In this document: positions 23,970 to 35,043 of the stretch, piece after piece
Numbering within the stretch: position 1 is the first letter of the stretch
Layout of the letters: the number at the start of each line of letters is the position of its first letter
DNA from: Balaenoptera acutorostrata
Taxonomy: Eukaryota; Chordata; Mammalia; Artiodactyla; Balaenopteridae
Length of the DNA stretch: 64,000 bases
Direction: 5' to 3'
Assembly (NCBI RefSeq): GCF_949987535.1
Contig: NC_080067.1
Location: forward strand, 58,710,405-58,774,404
The notes under the pieces: model-generated
Databases searched by the model: none
Seen by the model: only the letters and a program-made list of their open reading frames with translations
What the model was told of the DNA's origin: nothing
Position numbers and translations under genes: made by a program

Positions 23970-24300
23970 CCTTCATTCAGTAGGTAATTATGGAATGTCC
24001 AGTTTATATCAAGCTGTTTGATAGGCCATGGAGATAATAAAAAGAATAAGAAATGGGTTTTTTTTTTTGTTAAGAAAGAATTTAGTAAAAAACAATTTTA
24101 TAATATAGTGCTTCATTATTAACATATTAGAAGTACATATGAGGAGCTATGGGACAAAGGACCCTAACTCTGGGTGGGGTTGTCAAGGAAGGCTAAAAAG
24201 AGTGGTGCATCTCCATCGAGGATGGAAATAGGAGTCAAAAATGAAAGAAGAAGGTAAAGGGCATTTCTGCACAGAAAACAACATGAACCGAAATGTAACC
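23970..24300 (-). repeat. L2 LINE fragment
   Basis: The piece 'cttcattcagtaggtaattatggaatgtccagtttatatcaagctgtttgataggccatggagataataaaaa' is the L2 3' end in reverse. The later block 'gtcaaggaaggctaaaaagagtggtgcatctc...aagaaggtaaagggcatttctgcacagaaaacaacatg' continues into the L2 body pattern (cagggaaggcctc...gggcattccaggcag). Confidence 0.6.
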
Positions 24301-25510
24301 ATGCACTAGGAGAAATTACAGAAGGAAGATCAGTCTTTTAGAAAAGCTGATAATATTATGTTAACAGTATGAGCATAATCAATTAAGGAGACTGTGTGAG
24401 AATATCAAATTATAGACATAATAAAGGTAACTATAAAAATATGCTTTTGCACATTAACACATATTCAGAAATATTGGTGAAGGAATTTGTTCCATGTGAA
24501 TGAATTTTCTAATGAATGTTTAGGGAGGGACAAGTTAATTTATTCATTCTTGATAAAAATATATTTCAGTAGTTTTTTCTTCATTAAACAAACATGATTT
24601 TCCCTCCTTTGTCCATTTTGCTTCTTTTGGAGGTTGGTATAATTATCAAATATCTGTTTTTGCCCTCTGCAGTAATACAGTCATATGTTTTCCTGTAATA
24701 TTTAGATACATGGCAATATTTATCCTTTCTTTAATGGCTTGCAGTTCTTAGGATTGCTCTTTTTGCCTTTTCTTGTCTGCCTCCTGATAAGGAGCCCTGT
24801 ACCTATTTCCAATAGTTCTTCAATCACCTAACACTTTGACTTAATCAACTGTGGAATTTTTGACAGCTCCTTTGGCTAGTTAAAAATTTTTGTCATTTAT
24901 TTTCTGGTTTGCTTAATTAAGGTTATGGGGCAACATAGTATACACTAATTCTAGATAGTCTTAATTTTTAAACTTTGTTCACATGCATAGTATAATAAAT
25001 TTATATATTATTGGGTTCTCTCATATTATGGAACTTTCCATAGCATGCAGTAAAAACGGAAATTAAACTAGGATCCAGGGGTGTACATGTTTCCCCTAAA
25101 AGAATTTTGAAAAATTATGTACCTTCTTGTATATTTTAAAATTCACATCTCAACTTTCCATCATAAATTTTACTGGTGCAAAGGATGTAATTTCTTATTA
25201 CTATTGTCATTAATTGTATCCACTGGGATCTAAATTCATAATAATTGGACACTTACTATCATCTATATGAAAATAATTGAGCAAGTTCTTTATTAATTAG
25301 AAAACACATTATTTCTTTTTCATCTTAAACTTAGGTAACTGGTGTTTAGAAGTCCTGAAGTACATGTACTTAATTTCCCTCCATACCTCTTAGACTGTAC
25401 TTTTGTAGCCTCTTTGCAAGGTTGGCTTGTTACTTGTAACTAAAAATGTGTCAGTGGGAGGAGAGATTGGTATACAATATGATTTAGCCTAGAAATGTCA
25501 AAATGTCAAA
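24301..25510. other. Unique AT-rich noncoding DNA
   Basis: No gene or confident repeat recognised. Confidence 0.5.
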
Positions 25511-25514
25511 GGCC

Positions 25515-26194
25515 CTGGAGCACTTCTCAATCATGGGTCCCCATCAGGATCGCCTGAGCAACACCTTGGCTTCCAAACCCCATTTTTAGTCCCTGTGTTT
25601 ATCCACCTCTCATGTAGACAAATGTGCCCTGCATGGTACCCAGTCAGAAAAGGGAGAATTGGTTCCTCTTTAGCACTGCTTCAGAGGAGGGGTTCACGGG
25701 GTCTCCAATCCTCAAAGGCTATATAGTCCCAGGGAGTCCTGGTAGAATGTGTCTGAGGGGCTTATTACCTGCTGTCTATGATATCTCTTAATAGGCAAAG
25801 CCCCTAAGATTATTTTTATAAAGCCCTGATCAGTACACCTACCCAGAGGAGCCTTGTAGGACGGGCTTCTCATCTCCCCTCCCCATTTAGCCTTGTCAGT
25901 GGGGACCGGCCAGCCAAGCCAAGCCAGTAGGGGTCCCAGGGCTCCATTTAGTACCAAGTTCCCAAGAAAGGCCTGAAAAGAGTCAACCTAGCCAGGGTGT
26001 CTTGCCCTCGGCATATCTCTTGCCTTTAGTTTTCCTGATGCCAGAGCCAGGCCTCTGGGATTGTATGTGTTGGACTTTGCATATGGCCCTAAGGCATAGG
26101 AGGGTCTGGCACTGCGCTGCTAGCGGGAGACTAACGACCTGAGGTAATTCAGCGTATAGAGGAAGACATTCAGCTGTTGAGAATTTGGGCTCTG
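25515..26194. other. GC-richer unidentified block
   Basis: This stretch is visibly richer in G and C than its neighbours and keeps several CpGs (for example near 26112-26155). It begins with 'gagcacttctcaatcatgggtccccatcaggatcgcctgag', which resembles the end of a MER5/Charlie hAT element, and meets another MER5-like segment at 26195. The best open frame is 81 codons (25712-25957, minus) and resembles nothing known. It may be an unusual hAT-Charlie copy, an LTR relic or a conserved regulatory sequence. Confidence 0.4.
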
Positions 26195-26365
26195 GGTTTG
26201 AATTCTGAAAAAATCACCTAAGGAGAAGCTATTAAAAAAATGCATGCTGATGCATACCACATCCAGCCCATAATCTAGACTCCCTAAGTCAGGATCAGCC
26301 GCAGTGGGTACTACGAGCTCCTTGTGTTTCCTCCTCCTCTTCCCTGGGTTGAGAACCATTTTCAG
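26195..26365. repeat. MER5-like hAT-Charlie DNA transposon fragment
   Basis: Blocks 'ctgaaaaaatcacctaaggagaagctattaaaaaaatgcatgctgatgcat', 'tagactccctaagtcaggatc' and the end 'gggttgagaaccatttt' follow the MER5 family pattern (cagaatcacctggagagcttttaaaaaatac...gacctactgaatcagaa...ttgagaaccactg). It is a non-autonomous element with no coding capacity. Confidence 0.65.
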
Positions 26366-26399
26366 ATTGCTTGAAACAAGCAATCTAGGCTTGTTTCAA
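26366..26399. other. Overlapping perfect inverted repeats
   Basis: The arms attgcttg/caagcaat (26366-26373, 26377-26384) and ttgaaacaagc/gcttgtttcaa (26371-26381, 26389-26399) are perfect and mutually exclusive. The strand could fold two ways. They lie at the end of the MER5-like element. Confidence 0.8.
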
Positions 26400-26497
26400 T
26401 AAAAGACATTTATATTGTGTGACTCCAGAATAACCCTATCATTTCATTGTCTTGAAAATATAGTTTTCAGAAGGGAAAGTGTTAATTGATGACGCTG

Positions 26498-26690
26498 TTC
26501 ACTCATTCAGTATTTATGCAGTGATTCTTGTAATGCCAGGCACTGTTTTCAGTCCACGGCGTAGATTCTCTGCTTTCATAGAAATTATATTCTAGTGTCA
26601 ATGGGATAGCTGTGTAGATATTGTTAAAGAAGAACAGTACACAAGTAAGCAAATAGCTAATTAAGATAATCATAGAAACTGACATAATTT
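26498..26690 (-). repeat. L2 LINE 3'-end fragment
   Basis: The sequence 'gttcactcattcagtatttatgcagtgattcttgtaatgccaggcactgttttcagtccacggcgtagattctctgctttcatagaaattatattctagtgtcaatggg' is a clear reverse-orientation L2 3' end. Confidence 0.8.
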
Positions 26691-26910
26691 CAAGAAGGGA
26701 AAAGAGAGAATGACCACAAAGTGTTGACTTTGGAATATTAGAAATTTGTTATTTAATGATTTTGTTTCCTTGCTGTGGACTGCTTTTGGAGATACTGTTA
26801 TGGAGCATGTATAATCAAAATAAAAACGCAATTCCAAGTGCTTCGTATCTAAAGGTTGCAATATCATAATGCTATTTAGTTACAAGAGATACAACAGTGC
26901 TATTTAGATA

Positions 26911-26941
26911 CAATCATTAGGCCTCACATGCCTAATGATTG
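26911..26941. other. Perfect 12-bp stem-loop
   Basis: Arms caatcattaggc (26911-26922) and gcctaatgattg (26930-26941) pair perfectly around a 7-base loop, ctcacat. There is no T or A run of terminator or MITE type next to it. Confidence 0.85.
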
Positions 26942-27154
26942 TAGACCTTGAACCTAACAGCAGTTAAAGCAAGTGGAATATATAATAAAGAATACATAGA
27001 GAGAAGACAGGAACAGGGCTGGAAAGATGCTATATTTCTTTTATTCTGTAACAGCAGAGACTTCCTTTAGCTCTGTTTATGAAAATGTATTAAATTTATG
27101 GTTACCACCATATTAGTTCATGATACAGTTCTATTTTGTTCCATTTCAAATTTG

Positions 27155-27467
27155 TTTTTTTTTTTTTTTAAGGGAATAGTTTTATTTATTTGTTTTTTAT
27201 TTTTGGTTGCGTTGAGTCTTTGTTTCTGTGCGAGGGCTTTCTCTATTTGCGGCAAGTGGGGGCCACTCTTCATCGTGGTGCACGGGCCTCTCGCTATCGC
27301 GGCCTCTCTTGTTGCGGAGCACAGGCTCCAGATGCGCAGGCTCAGTAATTGTGGCTCATGGGCCCAGCTGCTCCGCGGCATGTGGGATCTTTCCAAACCA
27401 GGGCTTGAACCCGTGTCCCCTGCATTGGCAGGCAGATTCTCAACCACTGCGCCACCAGGGAAGCCCT
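27155..27467 (-). mobile_element. CHR-family SINE
   Basis: The minus strand reads gggcttccctggtggcgcag, the B-box-like ggttcaagccc, and a body ending at a T run at 27155-27169 (plus strand). The repeat gttctatttt at 27128-27137 and 27468-27477 is a candidate target duplication. The left copy is separated from the T run by about 17 bases (gttccatttcaaatttg), which could itself be a decayed copy, so the exact left border is uncertain. Confidence 0.93.
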
Positions 27468-27480
27468 GTTCTATTTTTAA

Positions 27481-29180
27481 CCAAAGAGATCCACTTAAAA
27501 TGATCTTAATAAGAGTGACTTCTTAGATAGTAAATAATTTTCTAATATCATTCATTAATTGACTAAAAATTACTGATAAGATATTGGTATGAATGCAAAG
27601 ATAAATGATACAAGATTTCTGCTTTCAGTGAGTATAAACTCACTCAAATCATACTGATAAAATCTGGCAAAGGATATTCAATCTGTATTCAGACTTCTTT
27701 AGTGGATGGAAGAATGTGCTTAAGTGGCTCAAAAGGGGCATAAATGAAATGCAATGAGAATTTAAAGATGAGGAGCTCAGTTCCATTTGGAAGGGCCATG
27801 GAAAGCACCACAACGGGGGAGAGAGTGAGGAGATCCTTCGAAAGAAGGTCACGTTACTAGGTAGAAAAAGCAGTGAAGGAGGTAACGATGTCCAGGTAGA
27901 AAATACAGGGTGAATGTAGGTATGTAGTTGGGAAGGTATAAGTCTGTGTAAGAAGAAATATATACGAGTCCACAATGACTGCAGCTAAAGAAAAATAGTA
28001 CGAGTGATTTTGGGGAAGGTTAGTTGATACTATAGGAGACCTCAGGAATATCTCCCGAGTGGGTCCTGTATATAATGATTTTTCTGTCTTATGGGATGCA
28101 GCTAGAATTTTTAAAACTATGACTATATCTGTGGTTTTTAAGCAAGATTGGCTGAGATATTTGTGCTTCTTCTCAAATATAAGCTGCACCTCTGCAAAAA
28201 GACAATGGAACAAATGGTACCCGTAAATTCTCTCTTGAAGTACTTCTTGGTTTAAAATTTATGCTTGCTTGAAAAATTATGTTCATAGATTACATTTCGA
28301 AAAGTGATGACAAGAGACCTGAGATAAGAGTTGTGACTGGATGTCCTGATGGGACCACTTTCTTTGCCATCAGGAAAAGTAATGGAAGGATGGGAATGCC
28401 TTCTTTTGCACCCTGCCACACTCACAGAGGCTGGATTATCAAGCACTAGGGAGTTTGGGCTTTGTATTAACAGGCAAAAGGCCTGAAGAATTGGCACTTT
28501 TTGTTCACGTTGCTTAACTTACAAGAATGACTTGCTCAGAGTTGTGTGTGAAGAAAACTTATTTGATGCTTATGTGAAAAATGGGTTCAGAGGAGAAGAA
28601 ACTTCAGAGTTTATGCCCATGTAATTGGTAATATTTTCCCCTTAGAAAGACAGTTTTCTAATGTACTCTAGAACTTTTGAAGCTAATTTGTTTTTTATAA
28701 GATTTTTTTTTAACATATATATTAGAAGATCTTGGGTCAACTTAAACATATTTTCTGGTAAGGCCATCATGTGTTAAATAAGTGTATTTTCCAATATCAG
28801 CCTGACTAAGTGAGTTTAGACTTTATATTCTATGACTGGAATATATAATTCATGCTTATATTAAAGGGAATTACAGTTTAGGATGGATTCATAATGATAT
28901 TGCCATCAAATTTTATGGATCAATGGAGATTATTAGACTTTCTGGGATCATGCTGTTCTTATAAAGGCCTTAGGTATAGAATGAATATATTATTGCTTTT
29001 TGCTAACCACAAGAGCCTAGGTAGTGGATGAAAGACAGTGAAAGGTTTCATGTTATGTTATTCAGTTTTGGAAGGAATCTTAGAAATGTTTCCAATTCCT
29101 AAATGTGTTTATTTCTTAATGAGAGAGTTAGATTATGGTGTTTCCACAGCTCTGAAAAATCAGTTTCTGTCAGTATTCAG
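27481..29180. other. Unique noncoding DNA
   Basis: No gene found. A weak L2-like run ('ttcattaattgactaaaaattactgataag...caaagataaatgatacaagatttctgctttcagtgag') lies near 27548-27635. The frames of up to 118 codons on the minus strand at 27649-28213 have no recognisable domain. Confidence 0.45.
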
Positions 29181-29224
29181 CTAAGACCACACACCAAGTA
29201 AAAAAGTAAAGTCATTCCCAACAA

Positions 29225-29362
29225 GGTTTATGATCAGAATTACTGGGAAGTTAAAAAAAAATTCTTGGGTAGGACTCTTCAAATATTCTGATTCTGTAAT
29301 TCTTATGTGGCCTTGGACTCTGTGCTTTTTAAATAAGGTCCTGTTTGAGAACCACTGCAATA
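29225..29362. repeat. MER5/Charlie-like hAT fragment
   Basis: Ordered blocks 'gatcagaattactgggaagtt', 'attctgattctgtaattctt', 'ggccttggactctgtgctttttaaataaggtcc' and 'gtttgagaaccactgca' fit a hAT-Charlie non-autonomous element, including the conserved 'gagaaccactg' terminus. Confidence 0.7.
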
Positions 29363-29567
29363 TTATGTCATGGGGTAGCATACAATAGAAATAGAAATGC
29401 AATAGAAAATAGAACATAGGAATTTCTCCTTACATTTTGCTTTCTGGTCTGGCCAGAGGAACACATTAAGTGTTCACATAAGTGATACTTTCAAAGCTAG
29501 TGAATGATGAATGAAAATTAATATAAGCAAAAAAAAAATACCTTAGAAGAGTAAGCCAAGTATTCTT

Positions 29568-30204
29568 TTTTAATTTCTTTTTAAATTGTGGAAAAATATA
29601 CATGACATAAAATTTGCCATTTTAACTATCTTTGGGTGTGCAGTTCATGACATTAAGTACATTCACATTGCTGTGCAACCACCACTACCATCCATCTCAA
29701 GAATTTTTTCGTTTTCCAAGACTGAAATTTTTAAGCAATACTTTCCAATTTCTTTCCCCATCTCCTGGCAACAACCATCCTATTTTCTGTGTCTGTAAAT
29801 TTACTCTAGGCCCTTCATGTAAGTGTAATCATACACTATTTGTCCTTTTGTGTCTGGCTTATTTTACTTAGCATATTGCCTTCAAATTTCATCCACATTG
29901 TTATAACATGTTTCAGAACTTCATTACTTTTTAAGGCTGAATAATATTCCATTGTATCTATATATACCACATTTTGCTTATCCAGTGACGGGTCATTTAG
30001 GTTGTTTCTAGCTTTTGGCTATTGTGAATAATGCTTCAATTAGATTGGCATACAAATATCTGTTGGAGCCCTGCTTTCAGTTCTTTTGAAGTAGAATTGC
30101 TGGACCATATGGTAATTGTGTATTTAATTTTTGGAGGAACTGCCATACTGTTTTCCACATCAGCTATACCATTTTATACTCCTACTAGCAATGCACAAGG
30201 TGAA
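29568..30204 (-). mobile_element. Older 5'-truncated L1M with 12-bp target-site duplication
   Basis: The plus strand runs from 'aatttctttttaaattgtggaaaaatatacatgacataaaatttgccattttaac' through 'cattgctgtgcaaccaccactaccatcc' to 'ctactagcaatgcacaag'. This is the reverse of the L1MA/L1MB-type 3' end. The repeat ccaagtattctt at 29556-29567 and 30205-30216 marks both borders. It shows more divergence than the L1 at 12157. Confidence 0.88.
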
Positions 30205-30216
30205 CCAAGTATTCTT

Positions 30217-31795
30217 ACCTCTCCAGTAGCTTATCAACCTTTGGCAGAAACTGTCTTTTGATTCTCTTGTATTTTTTCCTACTAAAACACCCTGGTATGG
30301 TGTTTACTACACACTAAACACATCACAAAGGCTAAAAACTAATAAGCAGTTAGTTATTGTTGGCTTATCTTCACTCAGATGCAGTATATTTATGTGGTTG
30401 TAAACAACAAAGTATAATAATTTAGTCTGGGGCACTGACTAGAGTCAAATATGATTCTGAAACAAATAGAAGTGAATTTAACCCATCACTGTTAAATTAG
30501 AACATTTCCAAAGCAACACATTTGTGGCAGCATTTTGGTGTTAATGTTGACTACTTCTCCTGATAACTTGTAAACATTACCTATACATCATTAAATATTG
30601 TCTGCATGCATGTTTTGTATGAAATCATCAGTAACCTTGAAAAAATGTTGTAGTTTTCAAACAGTTACAGAAATCTGAAAATATTTTCAATTATTCTGAC
30701 AAGCTGAAGAGATAGTTATAGCTGCAAAGAAGTCAGCATCATTGTCTTTTTTTCTGTTATTGGCTACAAGGAGTCTCAGAGACGAGTTTAATATTCAATC
30801 TCAGTAACTACTTTTAATTTTAGCAACCTGATTGCCTGCATGCCTGTTAACATGAGGAACTGAGGAATCTGGAATCACAAATCATTTTTTGGTGGCAAGT
30901 ACAGTATATATGTGTGTGTGTGTGTGTATGTATATATATATATGTATATATATATATGTATATATATATACATACACATACACATCTATATCCCTATATA
31001 AAAATGAATAGATCAATGATATAATGAATAAATAGAAATAAACTGAATCATATAGATATTTATTTCTAAAATCTATACTTTCTCTTGGTTACCAACTTTG
31101 GATTAAATTGGAATGTATAGGCTTAAAAGGAGAAACAAGACTTCAGGACCAACCTCACATGTCAGTCTTTTGGGTTTGAACTTCAGAATTTGTGTTCTTA
31201 CACAATGCATAATCCTGAAAAGTGTTACTAGTTTACACTTTTGTGTAAACACTTGTGTATTTCTTTAAAAAATTATATTTAAGACTAAAAAAGTGTTAGG
31301 TGCTTGAGTTAAGCATTAATCTTTCTTAATTCATGAATAAATAAAATGATATACAAAATGCATTGAAGACCAAATATAGTAAAATCAATATAATTTTTGG
31401 ATTTATTTTACAAAATGAGATTCAAATTGTCACTGTAAGAATTTACTAGGCAGAAAAAAAATTAAATAGGATTTAATTTAATTTAAATCATAAAAAATGA
31501 TTCTCTTTATAAAAAAATTACTCCTTCCTATTTTTGATTAAATAAATGAATTGAGGGAAATTTAAACGTTAGGTTATAGTATATCTTACTTGTAAATAAT
31601 GATAATGAAGCACATATCAATCATTGAATCCTGTCATCTTTATGGGTTTTATTTCAACTCATAATTTATACTACCTTCACAATGGGCTCATAAATCTTTA
31701 GAGATTTTTTCAGCATCCACTGTTTATATAATGATCTCTGACTATTACCAGTTTTAGGGAGTTTATTCATCCCTGAGGACAATGGAAATAGCTTG
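30217..31795. other. Unique AT-rich noncoding DNA
   Basis: No gene recognised. A (TG)n/(TA)n tract lies at 30905-30986. Confidence 0.5.
30905..30986. repeat. Compound (TG)n(TA)n microsatellite
   Basis: A TG run (30910-30927) passes into long TA runs broken by tgta and then into catacacatacaca. It is self-complementary over much of its length. Confidence 0.95.
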
Positions 31796-31799
31796 AAAA

Positions 31800-32040
31800 G
31801 CAATTGCTTAGAAAGCATTTGGGGCTTTGGTATCTGAAAAGAGTTGTGTTGTAATTCTGTCTGCTGTTTGCTTATGGGCTGTGAGGCAGGGATCAAGTTA
31901 CTTAACCTTTCTTTAGCTTTGTTTTCCGTAGTTGTAAACTAATGTTACAATATGTAGAGGGTTATGACAAGGATTCAGTGACTTAATATGTAAGGCCCTG
32001 CTCAAGATAGGCATTCAGTACATGGTAATTATTATGGCTA
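31800..32040 (+). repeat. MIR SINE, forward orientation
   Basis: The block order 'atttggggctttggtatctgaaaagag', 'gaggcagggatcaagttacttaacctttctttagctttgttttccgtagttgtaaactaatg', 'agggttatgacaaggattcagtgacttaatatgtaaggccctgctcaagataggcattcagta' matches full-length MIR. Confidence 0.8.
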
Positions 32041-32950
32041 CTAAAGATAAACACAACAATAAGCTGCTTGCATGCTAATATTCACTAGTTTTTAATGGTA
32101 CATCTAATAGGAATATATCATAGTAAACTATGGAGAATATGAAAAGCACCTTTTTTTATATCTGAAAGTCACATATCATTGAAGGTATGATCATGCTTGA
32201 CAAAACTCAGTCGGGATCCAGAGAAAAACGTGCAAGAGGTTTGTTGTTATATGAAACTAAAGGATTCACTCTAGCGATGGATTTTGATCAAGTTAATAAA
32301 GTCCGTTAAGTAAATGAGGTACCCCAGTGACATTTATGTATTCAGTAATGAAAAAATTGGCCAAAGGGAAATATATTTTTTGTATAGAAATATATTTATA
32401 TATGACAGCATAGTATTTTTTGCATAATGTTTATGATAGTATGCATACAATATCAAACATCTTTAACACAAGTTACTAAGGATTCAAAATTGGGTAATCA
32501 TCAGCATTATTAGGTAAGAGAAAGTCAGTGAATAAGAGATGTGGAACTGTGAAGGAGGAAAACACACAATTGGAATTTGTGCCTATATGCTGTGAATAGA
32601 AATGATTTTTTGAAAATTTATTCAGAAATAGAATGTTCCAATTTTAAAAATTGAAAATACATACACACTCATATTAAAGGGAGAATTTGAAATAAAAACA
32701 ATAGCAATAAAGATATAAAAATACATTTAAAATTAAGACTTTACTGTAAAATTTTAGGTAAGAGTGATATTTAGATTTTAATTCTATAATTCTTTATTAT
32801 AGAATTACTTTAAGCATAGTTGCTTTTCTTTAAGACACTTTAACATTAAATGTGTTTAAGTTATATTATTAATACTTCATGCAGAAAACAAATATTTATT
32901 TATAGATAATTTGGGAATAATTAATGAAAATATTATATGTCCTGCCTGCT
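32041..32950. other. Unique AT-rich noncoding DNA
   Basis: No gene recognised. A perfect 11-bp stem (taattctataa 32779-32789, ttatagaatta 32797-32807) with a 7-base loop lies here. Confidence 0.5.
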
Positions 32951-32965
32951 CTATGTCTTTTATTT

Positions 32966-33295
32966 ATTTTATTTATTTTATTTATTTTATTTATTTTTAT
33001 TTTTAAAATTTAATTAATTAATTTATTTATTTGGCTGTGTTGGGTCTTCGTTTCTGCGCGAGGGCTTTCTCTAGCTGCGGCGAGCGGGGGCCACTCTTCA
33101 TCGCGGTGCGTGGGCCTCTCACTGTTGCGGCCTCTCTTGTTGCGGAGCACAGGCTCCAGACGCGCAGGCTCAGTAGTTGTGGCTCACGGACCTAGTTGCT
33201 CCGCGGCATGTGGGATCTTCCCAGACCAGGGCTCGAACCCGTGTCCCCTGAATTGGCAGGCAGATTCTCAACCACTGCGCCATCAGGGAAGCCCA
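32966..33295 (-). mobile_element. CHR-family SINE with 13-bp target-site duplication
   Basis: The minus strand shows gggcttccctgatggcgcag, a B-box-like ggttcgagccc, and a CpG-rich body (near 33055-33110). The tail region is an expanded (ttta)n/(tttta)n tract at 32966-33000. The repeat atgtcttttattt at 32953-32965 and 33296-33308 is the target duplication. CpG retention suggests a fairly young copy. Confidence 0.94.
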
Positions 33296-33599
33296 ATGTC
33301 TTTTATTTTAATAAAGTAATTTGACCTTAACTTTTCTTAAATAACATTTGATTAAATTATTTTAGACCAAGTGGATTGAACAAAAATAACGCCATCTGAT
33401 GATATAGTCTCTGCTTGCAGTCTAATATTCACCAGTTTTTAATTGTACATCTAAGTCACTGTTAACATTTGTAGTTTCTTTTTCTACCTATTAATCTAAG
33501 GAATTTAAATTTTGTTTAGGAATATATCATAGTTCAAAGATGATCACAATTTTACTTATTAGGACTTTAATAATAAAATAAAAATAATACTGTATATAC

Positions 33600-33795
33600 A
33601 TATGGCCTTTCAAGTTCACAAAGCCTTTTCATATACAATCTCATTTCCTTCCACAGTCACCCTGTGATGTGACAAGGGGTTACTTTCACAGTTTTATAGG
33701 TGATGAAATTGAGACTCTATGAGAATAAATTACTTGCTCAAGATTGCACTGCCAGTAATTACCAAAATTGAGATTTGGATTCATTATTAAAAATG
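33600..33795 (-). repeat. MIR SINE, reverse orientation
   Basis: Blocks 'aagccttttcatatacaatctcatttccttccacagtcaccctgtgatgtgacaagg', 'cagttttataggtgatgaaattgagactctatgagaataaattacttgctcaagattgcac' and 'agtaattaccaaaattgagatttggattc' match the MIR reverse complement. Confidence 0.75.
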
Positions 33796-34946
33796 GATTG
33801 TGCATAGCAGAGCTTACAAAATCAGATGCTTGCAGTGGCCCCGGAGTGAACATAAATGGGTGAAACCAATGGAGTACCAGATACTGGGGAGTGAGTGGTG
33901 TGGTTACTGGAAAGCACATGTCCTGTCTAGAGGGAGCAACAGCATTTGGGTGTAACTTTGTGTTGTCTTGAGCAACTCTGGGTACAGGGTTGCCAGACAT
34001 TTGATTTCTTAAGAGGAGCTCAAAATCCAAATTTTATGTGAAATGCCTTTGTTGGCAACTAACTCGAAAGTTGAAAAAAAAACAGCCAAAATGAGACAAA
34101 TCCAAGGGCTGATGTTGCTGTTAATTTACAACTTGTGGTGTCTCCTTCGTTTTTAAGTGGAATGAGTGTATGTGGGGAACCTGATTACTCATATGGCTCT
34201 AAGTGTAAGGTGGTAGAGATATCACCCTAAATCCGTTCTCTAGGATTGGTCCAGCATTTGTAACTAAAAAAGGTAATTTAGTGATGATCTTTGTCACTTG
34301 ATTTCCTTGATAAACTATTTACTCTTTCATGTGCTCAATCCAAATGTGTTGCATGCCAACCATGTACCTGGCACAGTAACACAAAGAAGACTATTACATA
34401 GTATTTTCCCTCAAGTCTCAGCTCAAAACATTCTAGTTATTAGTATACTTCTATAAACAGGTGTTGGAAAGAAAGCTACTCAGTGAAGGTAACAGTTGCA
34501 AATGTTTCCCATGTAAAATCATAGATCATTTTACACAGTGGTTAAAGGGTGCTATGTGGGTGTGTAGATTCACATGTGTGAGTAAATAAAAATTTAACAT
34601 GTATTTCATGGTTCCTACAACTCTTCCTCATATAGGCCCCTTAAAGTAAAAATGTTACCTTATTTTAAAAAATTGGTTTCTAGTATAGTACTACTTGCTC
34701 CTAGGCAGATAAAACACTACTAGGTGGAACATTTGTACTTAAAAACAACCTGGATTTTCAGAATCTATGTATTTTCTAGCCATACTTTTAGTATTTTTTT
34801 CATTTTTTGATGCCACAGTAGGCTTTCACACATATAATTTATACAAAGATATATTTGCTCTTTGAAAATATTAAAGTATGAAATATGTGATAGATTAAAA
34901 CTCAAAATTGTGTGTATTTAACTCTTGCATGTTTATATCTGTAGAG

Positions 34947-34949
<3 letters not shown>
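33796..34949. other. Noncoding DNA with possible old repeat pieces
   Basis: A weak L2-like run ('gtgctcaatccaaatgtgttgcatgccaaccatgtacctggcacagtaac') lies near 34332-34381. Otherwise I recognise nothing. Confidence 0.4.
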
Positions 34950-34984
<35 letters not shown>

Positions 34985-35043
34985 TGTGTGTATAGATTGA
35001 GACTGAGAGAGAGAGAGGAGGGAGGAAGGGAAGGAGAGAGAAA
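34950..35043. repeat. (AC)n(GT)n palindromic microsatellite plus GA-rich tract
   Basis: An AC run at 34950-34981 abuts a GT run at 34982-34991, making a perfect 20-bp palindrome at the switch point (34972-34991). A GA/GGA-rich purine tract follows at 35001-35043. Confidence 0.95.

Noticed and set aside
27649..28213. Overlapping minus-strand frames of 108 and 118 codons
   Set aside because: They have low-complexity, S/F/L-rich translation with no domain and no splice or conservation evidence, and are probably chance.
30905..30986. Possible CRISPR-like or satellite array
   Set aside because: It is a simple TG/TA microsatellite with no spacer structure, in a mammalian genome.
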